Source of the DNA: CAWCGU01 sp963838095
GTDB taxonomy: Bacteria > Actinomycetota > Thermoleophilia > Solirubrobacterales > 70-9
Direction of reading: 5' to 3'
Assembly (NCBI GenBank): GCA_963838095.1
Contig: CAWIPO010000006.1
Location: 682,001 to 746,000 of the forward strand
DNA: 64,000 nucleotides
The position numbers and the translations under genes are program-made. This document shows positions 8,181-16,451 of this stretch, piece by piece. The notes beneath the pieces were generated by a model, which was not told the origin of the DNA, ran no database searches, and saw only the letters and a list, made by a program, of their open reading frames with translations. The first letter of the stretch is position 1, and every line of letters begins with the position of its first letter.

Positions 8181-9179
8181 ATGGCAGGGTACGAGGGCGC
8201 AATTTCGACGCGTAAAGCAGGCCGCGCCGCGATCGCATCAGCGGTCGCGGCCATAGTGGTGCTCGTGGGGTTGACGGTCCCGGGACAGCCGCTCGCCGGC
8301 ACAGGTGGCACGGGTGGAGGCGGAGGCACGGGTGGCGGCGGCCAGGGTGGAGGCGGTGGCCAGGGCGGGGGCGGAGGCCAGGATGAGGGGAAGAAGAATC
8401 CCTGCCTAAATCCAGAGATCCGGGAGCAGCGCGGATTGCTGTGTCCGGACCTGAGAATGGCGCCGCCGTTCGACATCGTCGCCGACCGCACCTCCGGAGG
8501 AAAGAAGATCCTGCGCGCGGCGAACTCGATCAACAGCGTCGGTGAGGGTCCGGCCGAGCTGCGAGGCACCCGCAACGGCGGCGATTCGATGAAGGCCGTG
8601 CAGCGGATCCACAAGTCCGGTGGAGGGCGGTCGAACTTCCAGACCGGGGCGGAGCTGGCGTTCAAGCTCATCCCCGGTCAGGGGCATTACTGGAAGTACC
8701 GCAACGCGGCGCGCTTCGAGCTCTGGCTGCTCGACAAGGCCGGCGAGCGCAAGAAGCGCGTTGATGTCGGCCCGAAGGCGATCTACTGCCTTCGCGACCT
8801 CGTGTTCACGAACCCGCAGCTGAACAACTCCCCTGACTCAGCCGTCTACCCGGCGTGCAGCATGGAGCGCAACATCGAGCACGTGACGGTCGGCACGTCG
8901 GTTGGCTGGTCCGACGTCTACCCCTCCAGCTACCACGAGCAGTGGTTGGACGTCAACGACCTGCCCCGGAAGGGCTGCTACGCCTACGTGCACATCGCCG
9001 ACCCTCGCAACGGCATCCTCGAGCTCGACGAGGAGAACAACGAGGCCTCCACGGTGGTCTATCTGACCGGGAACGGCAAGTACGTGCCCGGCGCGTGCGA
9101 GGGCGTCGAGGACGCCGAGCTTCCGGCTGCCCAGACCGCGGATGACACCGAGGTCGAGGGCGAGGCGGAGGAGTACTAA
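8181..9179 (+). CDS. Secreted lysyl-oxidase-like protein
   Basis: 332 residues. An N-terminal hydrophobic export segment (about 14-40) is followed by a Gly/Thr/Gln-rich low-complexity linker (about 41-68) and a lysyl-oxidase-like domain with conserved stretches CPDLRMAPPFDI, NSVGEGPAELRG, YWKYRNAARFELW, YCLRD, GTSVGWSDVY and YHEQWLDV. Animal lysyl oxidases oxidise peptidyl lysine with copper and a quinone cofactor. The full copper-binding His cluster is not evident here, so activity is unsure. A -10-like TACGAT at 8164-8169 suggests a nearly leaderless transcript. The last 4 bp overlap the convergent MOSC gene. Confidence 0.7.
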   Translation: MAGYEGAISTRKAGRAAIASAVAAIVVLVGLTVPGQPLAGTGGTGGGGGTGGGGQGGGGGQGGGGGQDEGKKNPCLNPEIREQRGLLCPDLRMAPPFDIVADRTSGGKKILRAANSINSVGEGPAELRGTRNGGDSMKAVQRIHKSGGGRSNFQTGAELAFKLIPGQGHYWKYRNAARFELWLLDKAGERKKRVDVGPKAIYCLRDLVFTNPQLNNSPDSAVYPACSMERNIEHVTVGTSVGWSDVYPSSYHEQWLDVNDLPRKGCYAYVHIADPRNGILELDEENNEASTVVYLTGNGKYVPGACEGVEDAELPAAQTADDTEVEGEAEEY

Positions 9180-9625
9180 GACACGGAGATTTCGTCGCCG
9201 ACCGCGATCGTTCCGCTGCTGAGGACGTCGGCGCGGAGGCCGCCGCGATTGACCAGAGCGCGCAGGACCCCCGGCCGCGTCAGACCCTGGAGGTGCGAGC
9301 AGGGGTCGCAGAGCTCCACGCCCAGGCATTCCACCTCGCCGACGCGAAAGCGCGCGCCGACGAGGTCGTTCAGCCGCACTCCGCGAGTGAGCACGTTGCG
9401 GCGCGACTCCTCGTGCGTGAGTCCAAGGCCCGTCTCGGCGCTAACGGCCTCCAGCGTCTCCGCCTCGATCAGCGTCAGGTCGGCGCCGTCGCGCTTCGCC
9501 GGCTCTGGTGAGAACTTGCGATCCCCCACGACCCCCTGCGCGACCCGCACGTCGGCTCGTTCCACGGGCTCGGGGAGCACACCAATGGCGGGCGCAATAG
9601 CAATCTGTTCGACGACGCCGGACAC
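9176..9625 (-). CDS. MOSC domain protein
   Basis: 149 residues, the size of a solo MOSC (molybdenum cofactor sulfurase C-terminal) domain. The family cysteine lies in the segment VELCDPCSHLQG, and GDRKF near residue 35 and NRGGLRA near the end fit the beta-barrel core. Such proteins handle sulfur or the molybdenum cofactor. This is consistent with the two Mo clusters further along, but its specific role is unknown. Confidence 0.8.
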   Translation of the reverse strand: MSGVVEQIAIAPAIGVLPEPVERADVRVAQGVVGDRKFSPEPAKRDGADLTLIEAETLEAVSAETGLGLTHEESRRNVLTRGVRLNDLVGARFRVGEVECLGVELCDPCSHLQGLTRPGVLRALVNRGGLRADVLSSGTIAVGDEISVS

Positions 9626-9666
9626 GGGACGACGAGGTTAGCCACGGTGTGGCACGGTTCCAAGCA

Positions 9667-10839
9667 GTGCCAGAGGATCGGGCTCACGACATCGTTCTCT
9701 TTGGCGCCACCGGATTCACCGGCGCGCTGACCGCCGAGTACCTGGCGGCCAACGCTCCTAACGGGATCCGCTGGGCGCTGGCGGGCCGCAACCGTGAGAA
9801 GCTGGAGACGCTGCGATCGCAGCTCGCCGAGACGAACTCCGCCTGCTCCGAGCTGGAGCTGCTGCATGCCGACGTCGAGGATCCGGGCTCGCTGCGAGAG
9901 GTGGCGGGCGCGGCCCGGGTCGTGATCACCACCGTCGGGCCCTACATCAAGTACGGCGAACCGCTTGTTGCCGCTTGTGCGGAGGCCGGAACCGACTACG
10001 TCGACCTCACGGGCGAGCCGGAGTTCGTCGACCTCATGTACGTCGAGCATCACGCGAAGGCTGTGGAGAGCGGCGCCCGGATCGTCCACTGCTGCGGGTT
10101 CGACTCGATCCCGCACGACCTCGGCGCCCAGTTCACCGTCCAGCAGCTTCCGGAGGACGTGCCGCTGAAGGTCGAGGGATACGTGCGCGCCGGGGGCACG
10201 TTCTCGGGCGGGACCGCGCATTCCGCGATCACCGCCTTCTCGCGGTTCCGCGAGCTGGCGAAGGTGACCCGCGAGCGCCGCCGCCTGGAGCCGAAGCCGC
10301 AGGGACGCACGGTGAAGGGCGTCCGTGGCCGGCCGCGTCACGATCGCGAGCTGGACGCCTGGGTGTTGCCGATGCCGACGATCGACCCGCAGATCGTGTT
10401 GCGCTCGGCGGCGGCGCTGGAGCGCTACGGCCCGGAGTTCTCCTACTCGCACAACCTCGCGCTGAAGAGCCTGCCACAGGCGATCGCGCTGCCGATCGGG
10501 GTCGCGGGGCTGTTCACGGCGGCACAGATTCCGCCCGCCCGCAAATGGCTGTTGAGTCAGCGCCCGCCCGGCGCCGGCCCGACGCCGGAGCAGCGGGCGA
10601 AGGCCTGGTTCAACGTCCGCTTCGTCGGCGAGGGCGGCGGAGAGCGGGTCGTGACCGAGGTCAGTGGCGGCGACCCCGGCTACGGGGAGACCTCGAAGAT
10701 GCTCGCCGAGGCCGCGCTCTCCCTGGCCGAAGACGAGCTTCCCGAGACCGCCGGGCAGCTCACGCCCGCGACGGCGATGGGCGATGCGCTGCGCGAACGG
10801 CTTCAGCGCGCGTCGATCGAGTTCGAGGTGCTCCAATAG
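9667..10839 (+). CDS. Saccharopine dehydrogenase-family (trans-acting enoyl reductase-like) protein
   Basis: About 390 residues. An N-terminal NAD(P)-binding Rossmann fold (IVLFGATGFTG) is followed by AGRNREKL and TTVGPYIKYGEP, typical of the trans-acting enoyl reductase branch of the saccharopine dehydrogenase superfamily, which reduces lipid intermediates in mycobacteria. GTG at 9667 fits homologue N-termini; an in-frame GTG at 9649 is the alternative. A 12-bp sequence (GTGTGGCACGGT) just upstream recurs before the Rieske gene at 18496. The ROK kinase frame begins at its stop codon. Confidence 0.8.
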   Translation: MPEDRAHDIVLFGATGFTGALTAEYLAANAPNGIRWALAGRNREKLETLRSQLAETNSACSELELLHADVEDPGSLREVAGAARVVITTVGPYIKYGEPLVAACAEAGTDYVDLTGEPEFVDLMYVEHHAKAVESGARIVHCCGFDSIPHDLGAQFTVQQLPEDVPLKVEGYVRAGGTFSGGTAHSAITAFSRFRELAKVTRERRRLEPKPQGRTVKGVRGRPRHDRELDAWVLPMPTIDPQIVLRSAAALERYGPEFSYSHNLALKSLPQAIALPIGVAGLFTAAQIPPARKWLLSQRPPGAGPTPEQRAKAWFNVRFVGEGGGERVVTEVSGGDPGYGETSKMLAEAALSLAEDELPETAGQLTPATAMGDALRERLQRASIEFEVLQ

Positions 10840-11801
10840 CCGGGCGCAAGCCGCCGCGGGGCGGAATCGACCTCGGCGGGACGAAGATCCAGACGGCGAT
10901 CGTCGACGGCCGAAACAAGGTGATCGGGGAGGCGCGGCGCGAAACCCCCACCTCCGGCGGTCCCGAGGACGTGATCGACCAGATGGTGGGTGCCATGGTC
11001 GACGCGGCGGTGGCGGCGGGCGTCGAGACCGGCTCTATGGCCGGGATCGGGGTTGGGTCACCGGGCGAGGTCGATGACAAGCGCGGAACCGTCACCGGCG
11101 CGAAGAACCTTCCCGGTTGGGACGGCGCGTTCCCCATGGCCAAGGCTCTCTCGGGGGCACTCGATGCCCCGGTTCGGATCGGCAACGACGTTCAGGTGGC
11201 GACGAACTCGGAGGCGCGGCTCGGCGCCGGCCGCGGTCACAAATCGTTGCTGGGTGTGTTTTGGGGCACCGGCGTCGGCGGCGGCATCGTCCTCGACGGC
11301 AAGCCGTGGGTCGGCCGCAGCGCCGGCGGGGAGATCGGCCACATGGTGATCCAGCGGGGAGGTCGCCGCTGTCCGTGCGGGCGAAAGGGGTGCATGGAGG
11401 CCTACGCCGGGCGCGCAGCGATGGAGGCCCGAGCGCGAAAGCTGATGGCAAAGGGTCACAAGACAAGCCTCTTCGAGGTGATGGAGCACAAGCACAAGGA
11501 CCGGCTGACGAGCGCGGTCTGGGCCGATTGCCTGCGCCACGGCGACGAGGTGGCAACGAAGCTGATCGACGAGGCCGTGCTCGCGCTAGGGGCCGGCATC
11601 GCCTCAGCCTGCAACCTGCTCGACGTCGAGGCCGTGATCATCGGCGGCGGCCTAGGCCTGCGGCTGGGCGAGCCCTACCGGAAGCGGATTGAGAAGCAGG
11701 CGATGAAGAACATCTTCGCGCTCGACAACCCGCCGGCGGTCAAGCTGGCGGAACTGGGCGATCTGGGCGGCGCGATCGGGGCGGCGCTGCTGGTGGAGTA
11801 G
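10836..11801 (+). CDS. ROK-family sugar kinase (glucokinase-like)
   Basis: About 320 residues. It has the phosphate-1 motif GGIDLGGTKIQTA, the ROK sugar motif GEIGHM, and the zinc motif CPCGRKGCMEAYAG. It likely phosphorylates glucose or a related sugar with ATP. No ATG, GTG or TTG lies between the upstream frame and the first motif. The listed start is an ATA overlapping the preceding TAG stop, and the true start may be non-canonical or hidden by a sequence error. It is tightly coupled to the upstream reductase gene. Confidence 0.85.
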   Translation: MAGRKPPRGGIDLGGTKIQTAIVDGRNKVIGEARRETPTSGGPEDVIDQMVGAMVDAAVAAGVETGSMAGIGVGSPGEVDDKRGTVTGAKNLPGWDGAFPMAKALSGALDAPVRIGNDVQVATNSEARLGAGRGHKSLLGVFWGTGVGGGIVLDGKPWVGRSAGGEIGHMVIQRGGRRCPCGRKGCMEAYAGRAAMEARARKLMAKGHKTSLFEVMEHKHKDRLTSAVWADCLRHGDEVATKLIDEAVLALGAGIASACNLLDVEAVIIGGGLGLRLGEPYRKRIEKQAMKNIFALDNPPAVKLAELGDLGGAIGAALLVE

Positions 11802-11810
11802 TTCGGATGT

Positions 11811-12464
11811 TCAGCGGCGGGCGCCGATGTAGGCCAGTGCGCCGCTTCTCGTGATCTCGACCCCGCTCAGTCCCGCCCCCTCTACCCAGCCGCGTAGTTC
11901 GCCCAGCGTTCCAACCCTTCCAAACGTCCCGGCCCGCTGGTTCGCCCGGATGAACATGTCCTGGCGCCGGCCCGACCCCGTGACCACCGACGTCCCTCGC
12001 AGCTTCCCGCCCGGCCGCAGCACGCGCGCCATCTCGGCCAGTGCAGCCGGCGGATCGGGGAAGCAGTGGAGGCTGTTGTAGGAGATGCAGAGGTCGAAGC
12101 TGGCGTCCTCGAACGGCAGCGACTCGACGTCTGCTTCCGTGAACTCGATCCCGTCGACTCCGCGCCTGGCCGCCTCCCTGCGTGCTCTTTCGAGCATCAC
12201 TTTGGATAAGTCAGCGGCGACGTAGCGAACGTCCTGGTTGGTGCGCAGCCCGCGGAAGGCCAGCCCACCGCCGCAGGGGACATCGAGGATCGAGCTTCCT
12301 TCCGGCTGGTCGGCCAACCGGGCGATGTCCGCGCTGAGCCGCCGCGTATCGGTGCCCCAAATGAGGCGACCAAACACCCGCGCGGGACCTTCACGCTCGA
12401 CGATCGAGTCATACGCGACCGCGCTCGCCCAGCCATCGCGCCAGTGCTGCTTGACGTCAGTCAC
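11811..12464 (-). CDS. Class I SAM-dependent methyltransferase
   Basis: 217 residues with motif I ILDVPCGGG, an acidic ribose-binding position in YVAADLS, FDLCISYNSLHCF and the RVLRPGG segment of the Methyltransf_11 group. Substrate unknown; a small lipid or quinone-like molecule would fit the family. It is 25 bp downstream of the desaturase gene on the same strand, so probably in its operon. Confidence 0.8.
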   Translation of the reverse strand: MTDVKQHWRDGWASAVAYDSIVEREGPARVFGRLIWGTDTRRLSADIARLADQPEGSSILDVPCGGGLAFRGLRTNQDVRYVAADLSKVMLERARREAARRGVDGIEFTEADVESLPFEDASFDLCISYNSLHCFPDPPAALAEMARVLRPGGKLRGTSVVTGSGRRQDMFIRANQRAGTFGRVGTLGELRGWVEGAGLSGVEITRSGALAYIGARR

Positions 12465-12489
12465 CGGCCGGATCTTGCCAGCCGGGCGC

Positions 12490-13383
12490 CTAGCCCGTTT
12501 GGGCGGCGGCCTTCTCGGCCTGGCGCTCTGGCGTGATTCGAACGACGTTCCAGGCCAGGCCGACGCGCTCCATCGCGCGGATCAGCAGCGCCGACGGGTC
12601 GGGCTCGAATCGGCGCATACCCTGGACCGCCGAGCGCGGGAAAGCGTGGTGGTTGTTGTGCCACGACTCCCCGAGAGATGGGAGCGCGAGCCAGAACACG
12701 TTTCGGGACTCATCGTCGGTGGCGAAGCGCCGGCTGCCGAGGAAGTGGCAGATCGAGTTCACGCTCCAGGTGACGTGGTGGCCCAGGAACACGCGCACGA
12801 GCCCGCCCCAAAGGAGCCCGGTCAGCGCGCCGACCCAGGTGCCGGTGAGGGCGAATCCCAGCAGGGCCGGGAGGGCGAGGCTGGCGACGATGATCGCGAC
12901 GAAGTGGCGGGAGATGAAGCGCATCCCGCGGTCCTCGTACAGATCCGGCGCGTAGCGCTTCCAGTCGGCGCGACCCTGCTCGACGAGCAGCCAGCCGACG
13001 TGGGAATGCCAGAGGCCGCGCAGCGCGCCCCACACCCCACGGCCGTGACCGACGTGCGGGCTGTGCGGATCGCCCTCCTCGTCGGTGTGGGCGTGATGCT
13101 TGCGGTGGTCGGAGACCCAGGAGAGCACGGGTCCCTGCACCGCCATCGTGCCGAGCACGGCGAACGCGTACTCCATCGGCTTCGAGGTCGCAAACGCGCG
13201 GTGCGTGAGCAGGCGGTGGAAGCCGACCGTGATCCCGACCCCCGTCAGCAGATAGAAGACGGCGAGGATGGCGAGATCGGTCGCTCCAACCGCGCTGTTC
13301 CACAGCACGATCACCGCCGCGATCGTGGCGGCGAACGGGATCACGACCGCGCCAAGGTTGGCTGTCTTCTCGGCCCTTGTCAT
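12490..13383 (-). CDS. Acyl-CoA / acyl-lipid delta-9 type desaturase
   Basis: 297-residue integral membrane di-iron desaturase. The three histidine boxes are HRLLTH, HRKHH and HNNHH, with hydrophobic helix pairs between them and an extra His in HHVTWSVNSICH, all as in stearoyl-CoA desaturases. It introduces a double bond into saturated acyl chains using O2 and an electron carrier. A PucR-type regulator is divergent, 80 bp away, and may control it in response to acyl chains or temperature (inference). Confidence 0.9.
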   Translation of the reverse strand: MTRAEKTANLGAVVIPFAATIAAVIVLWNSAVGATDLAILAVFYLLTGVGITVGFHRLLTHRAFATSKPMEYAFAVLGTMAVQGPVLSWVSDHRKHHAHTDEEGDPHSPHVGHGRGVWGALRGLWHSHVGWLLVEQGRADWKRYAPDLYEDRGMRFISRHFVAIIVASLALPALLGFALTGTWVGALTGLLWGGLVRVFLGHHVTWSVNSICHFLGSRRFATDDESRNVFWLALPSLGESWHNNHHAFPRSAVQGMRRFEPDPSALLIRAMERVGLAWNVVRITPERQAEKAAAQTG

Positions 13384-13458
13384 CGGAGGACGAGGATAGT
13401 TGTGCGTGACCGGCCATAATTGGAGTCCCGGCCAGCAATTTGCGATGAATTCTTATCA

Positions 13459-13468
13459 GTCATATGAC
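13459..13468. promoter_or_regulatory. Palindrome over the regulator start codon
   Basis: GTCATATGAC, a perfect 10-bp palindrome that includes the ATG of the PucR-type regulator, in the 80-bp gap shared with the desaturase. It is a candidate autoregulatory site; short palindromes can arise by chance. Confidence 0.25.
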
Positions 13469-14735
13469 AATTAGAATCCCGGAGAGCCCGCCCGCCGAGC
13501 CGTGGCGGGGACTCCCGCCGGCCGTCGCCGACGTCCTCGAGCCGGAGCTGGGCACGGTGACCGAGGCGATCCTCGCCGCGATCGCCGAGGAGGTGCCGGA
13601 ATACGCGCGCCCGCTCGAGGGGACCTTCGGGCGCAACCTGCGCACCGGGGTCACCGAGGCGCTGCGCCAATTCGTCGCCCTCGTTCGCGACCCCGACGCC
13701 GGGCGCGGGCCGGGGCGCGAGGTCTACATGATGCTCGGCCGCGGCGAGCTGCGCGAGGGACGGACGCTCGACGCGCTTCAATCCGCCTACCGGGTCGGCG
13801 CCCGGGTCGCCTGGCGGCACCTCTCGGCTGCCGCCCACCGCGCCAATCTCGACGCGGAGGTCGTCAGCCTGCTGGCGGAGGCGATCTTCGCGTACATCGA
13901 CGAGCTCTCGGCCGACTCGGTGGAGGGCTACTCCCAGGCCCAATCGGAGGTTGAAGGGGAACGCCAACGCCACCGCCGCGAGCTTGCTGTGCTGCTGCTG
14001 CGAAATCCCCCCGCGGATGTTGTCGACGCTCGCGCCGCCGCGCAGCGAGCCGAGTGGCGGCTGCCGGGAGCGATCGCCGCGATCGCCTGCGCCGAGTCCG
14101 ACCTCGGGCGGCTGTCGAGGCGCCTTTCCCCCGACGCCCTGGTCGCGAGCCTGGACGGCGTCGGATGCGTGCTGCTGCCGGACCCCGAAGGCCCCGGTCG
14201 GCGACGCTCGCTGAAGGCTGCGGCGCGGGGCATGCCGGTTGCCCTGGGCCCGGTCGGCCGATCCGATCGGCTGGCTCAGTCCTGGAGCCTTGCGCGCTCT
14301 GCCCTGCGCGCGCTCGAGCGAGGCGAGATCAGCTCAGAAGGGCCATTGCTCGTCGAGGAGCGGTTGACCGAGCTGCTGCTGCTCGAGAACCGAGAGCTGC
14401 TGGACCGGATCGCCGCCCGCCGGCTTGCCCCGCTCGACCCGCTGACCCCGAAGGCGCGGCGCAAGACGCTCGAGACGGCGCTCGCCTACGTGCAGCGGCA
14501 GGGAAACGCGGTCGCGGTCGCCGCGGCGCTCGACATCCACCCACAGACGGCTCGTTACCGGCTCGCGCGCGTGCGGGAGCTGTTCGGCGACGCGCTCGAC
14601 GACCCTGATGCGCGCCTCGAGCTCGAGCTGTCTCTACGCCGAGAGCTCGCCAAAGCGCATCGTGAGACGGGTCCCAAGGCCTCCGTCCCCGGAGGAGATC
14701 TCGACGGATCGGGTGACCCGCCCGATCAGCGGTAG
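13464..14735 (+). CDS. PucR-type helix-turn-helix transcriptional regulator
   Basis: 423 residues. The N-terminal alpha-helical region and a degenerate middle domain lead to a C-terminal PucR-type HTH (about 335-395), with TLETALAYVQRQGNAVAVAAALDIHPQT then RYRLARVRELFG as recognition region, given here as two segments. Such regulators act on catabolic or lipid genes next door; the divergent desaturase is the obvious target. Its last 102 bp overlap the end of the convergent RsbW-like gene. Confidence 0.75.
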   Translation: MTIRIPESPPAEPWRGLPPAVADVLEPELGTVTEAILAAIAEEVPEYARPLEGTFGRNLRTGVTEALRQFVALVRDPDAGRGPGREVYMMLGRGELREGRTLDALQSAYRVGARVAWRHLSAAAHRANLDAEVVSLLAEAIFAYIDELSADSVEGYSQAQSEVEGERQRHRRELAVLLLRNPPADVVDARAAAQRAEWRLPGAIAAIACAESDLGRLSRRLSPDALVASLDGVGCVLLPDPEGPGRRRSLKAAARGMPVALGPVGRSDRLAQSWSLARSALRALERGEISSEGPLLVEERLTELLLLENRELLDRIAARRLAPLDPLTPKARRKTLETALAYVQRQGNAVAVAAALDIHPQTARYRLARVRELFGDALDDPDARLELELSLRRELAKAHRETGPKASVPGGDLDGSGDPPDQR

Positions 14736-15056
14736 CCCGAGGCCGAGTCCAGAGCCCCCCGGCGTTGGAGCGATTCCACGCCCGGCATCCGTGATCGTCA
14801 CCGCGAGCGCCGCGCCGTTCGGACGCGCGATGATCGTGATCTCGCCACCGTCGCCCTCGTGATACGCGTGCACGATGACGTTCGTGACTGCCTCCGACAC
14901 CGCAAGCTTGACGTCGTCCGGGTCGACGCCGTGGGACATCGCGTAGTCGCCGACGACTCGCCGAGCTCGCGACACACTGCTCGGCAGTGCCGGCAGGATC
15001 ATGCTGAGGGCGTCCGGGCGCGCTTCGGGGTGCAGTTGGGCCATCTCCAAGGACAC
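14634..15056 (-). CDS. RsbW/SpoIIAB-like anti-sigma factor kinase
   Basis: 140 residues forming a single GHKL ATPase domain (HATPase_c_2). The N-box is AVSEAVTNVIVHAY, G1 is DAGRGI, and G2 is GLGLGLPLI. In partner switching such a protein binds a sigma factor or phosphorylates a STAS antagonist. A STAS gene lies directly upstream on the same strand, so the pair forms a module. A GGGTAG element lies in the 66-bp gap between them, but no properly spaced -35 is present. Confidence 0.85.
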   Translation of the reverse strand: MSLEMAQLHPEARPDALSMILPALPSSVSRARRVVGDYAMSHGVDPDDVKLAVSEAVTNVIVHAYHEGDGGEITIIARPNGAALAVTITDAGRGIAPTPGGSGLGLGLPLIGRVTRSVEISSGDGGLGTRLTMRFGELSA

Positions 15057-15122
15057 GATTTCTGCCTCTAGTTGCTTGCGGGTTTGCTGTTTCTCTACCC
15101 GCGAGGACGGAAACTAAAAGCG

Positions 15123-15539
15123 TCAGCGGGTGCTATTTGTCAGCAAACGCAGGGCTTCCTCACGGCTCGTCGTCACCATGAAGTGCTCCTCGAGCCCGAC
15201 GAGGTCGAGTAGGCGACCGACCTGCGAATCGGGTTCCACGATCACCGCCAGGCGGCTCTGTCCTCCCGATTCCCCGTTCGAGGTTGTGAGCGCCTGATGT
15301 CCGATCAGCAGCGAGCGCAGCCCGCTCGAGTCGATGAACTCGCACTCGCGCAGATCGACGAGTAGGCCGGTCTCGGCAGACTCCGCAAAGTCTGTCAGCG
15401 CCGCTTCGGTTTCGCGAGCGCGATTGAGGTCGAGCTCACCGCACACCCGCAGGACAGCGGGTCCCCCTCCCGCCGGTGCGTTCTCCCAGTGCAATTCGAA
15501 GCTCGGAATGAACCCATAGTACGCTCGCGCCGCGAGCAA
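15123..15539 (-). CDS. STAS-domain anti-sigma factor antagonist
   Basis: 138 residues, TTG start. The STAS core reads VLRVCGELDLNRA, LVDLREC and FIDSSGLRSLL, where the first Ser of DSSG is the usual phosphorylation site. When dephosphorylated such proteins free the sigma factor from its kinase. Paired with the RsbW-like gene downstream. The divergent VOC gene starts 5 bp away, so the two share a promoter region. Confidence 0.85.
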   Translation of the reverse strand: MLAARAYYGFIPSFELHWENAPAGGGPAVLRVCGELDLNRARETEAALTDFAESAETGLLVDLRECEFIDSSGLRSLLIGHQALTTSNGESGGQSRLAVIVEPDSQVGRLLDLVGLEEHFMVTTSREEALRLLTNSTR

Positions 15540-15544
15540 CCAGC

Positions 15545-16405
15545 GTGCCGGCCGCGATACATCCCGATACGAATTTGGGCGCAGTCCGTCTGATGGTGGC
15601 GGACATCGAGCTGACCCAGAGCTTCTACGAGCGCGCGATTGGACTGAAATGGCTCGATCGCGTCGGCGATGTCGTCAGCCTCGGCGCCGGCGAGGCGACG
15701 GTCGTGGAGCTGGTCGGGGACCCGGCCGCTCCGCAGCGACCGCGGGGGACGACCGGGCTCTTTCACCACGCGATCCTCGTCCCGGACCGCAGCGAGCTCG
15801 CCCGCTCCCTGAAACGGATCATCGGCGCGGGCTGTCCGCTCGGCGGCGCCTCCGATCACCTCGTCAGCGAGGCGCTTTACGTCAGGGACCCCGAGGGCAA
15901 CGGGATCGAGATCTACCGAGACCTCCCCCGCGAGCGCTGGCAGACGAGGGGGGAGGAGCTTGCGATGGACAGCCTCCCCCTCGATCTCGAGGCACTGCTC
16001 GCGGAGGCGCCACCGGGGGAGCCGTCAGACGACGGAGGCGTGGCCCCCGGCACCCGGCTCGGGCACATCCACCTGAACGTCGCAGACCTCGCCGAGACGG
16101 AGGCGTTCTACGCCGGGCTGCTCGGATTCCAGGTCACGGTGCGGAGCTATCCGGGCGCGTTGTTCTTCGCAGCAGGCGGATACCACCACCACATCGGCGC
16201 CAACATATGGGCCGGGGAGGGCGCCCCGCCACCACCGGCCGGCTCACGCGGCCTGAGGTGGTTTGAGATCGTGTTGCCGAGCGGGGAGGAGTTCGATGCC
16301 GTCGCTGGCCGGCTTCGCGCCGCCGGCCGGCTGCGCGACGACGGCGGCGCGCTGCACGCCTCCGACCCTTCGGGCAACGAGATCGTGCTCACCGTGGCGG
16401 ACTAA
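15545..16405 (+). CDS. Two-domain VOC (glyoxalase/dioxygenase) family protein
   Basis: 286 residues with two VOC repeats, about 10-130 and 170-286. Metal-site residues are visible as HHAIL and EIYRD in the first and HIHLNV, HHHIG and NEIVL in the second, an arrangement like CatE-type catechol-2,3-dioxygenases. It likely uses iron or another divalent metal. GTG start. The methyltransferase gene follows on the same strand after 46 bp. Confidence 0.8.
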   Translation: MPAAIHPDTNLGAVRLMVADIELTQSFYERAIGLKWLDRVGDVVSLGAGEATVVELVGDPAAPQRPRGTTGLFHHAILVPDRSELARSLKRIIGAGCPLGGASDHLVSEALYVRDPEGNGIEIYRDLPRERWQTRGEELAMDSLPLDLEALLAEAPPGEPSDDGGVAPGTRLGHIHLNVADLAETEAFYAGLLGFQVTVRSYPGALFFAAGGYHHHIGANIWAGEGAPPPPAGSRGLRWFEIVLPSGEEFDAVAGRLRAAGRLRDDGGALHASDPSGNEIVLTVAD

Positions 16406-16451
16406 GCGATGTCTGCGCCCGTTCGCATCGGCCCGTGGCAGGATTGAGCCG

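Noticed and set aside
8320..8390. Gly-rich repeats as a possible repeat array or CRISPR
   Set aside because: It is a short coding low-complexity linker without regular spacers.
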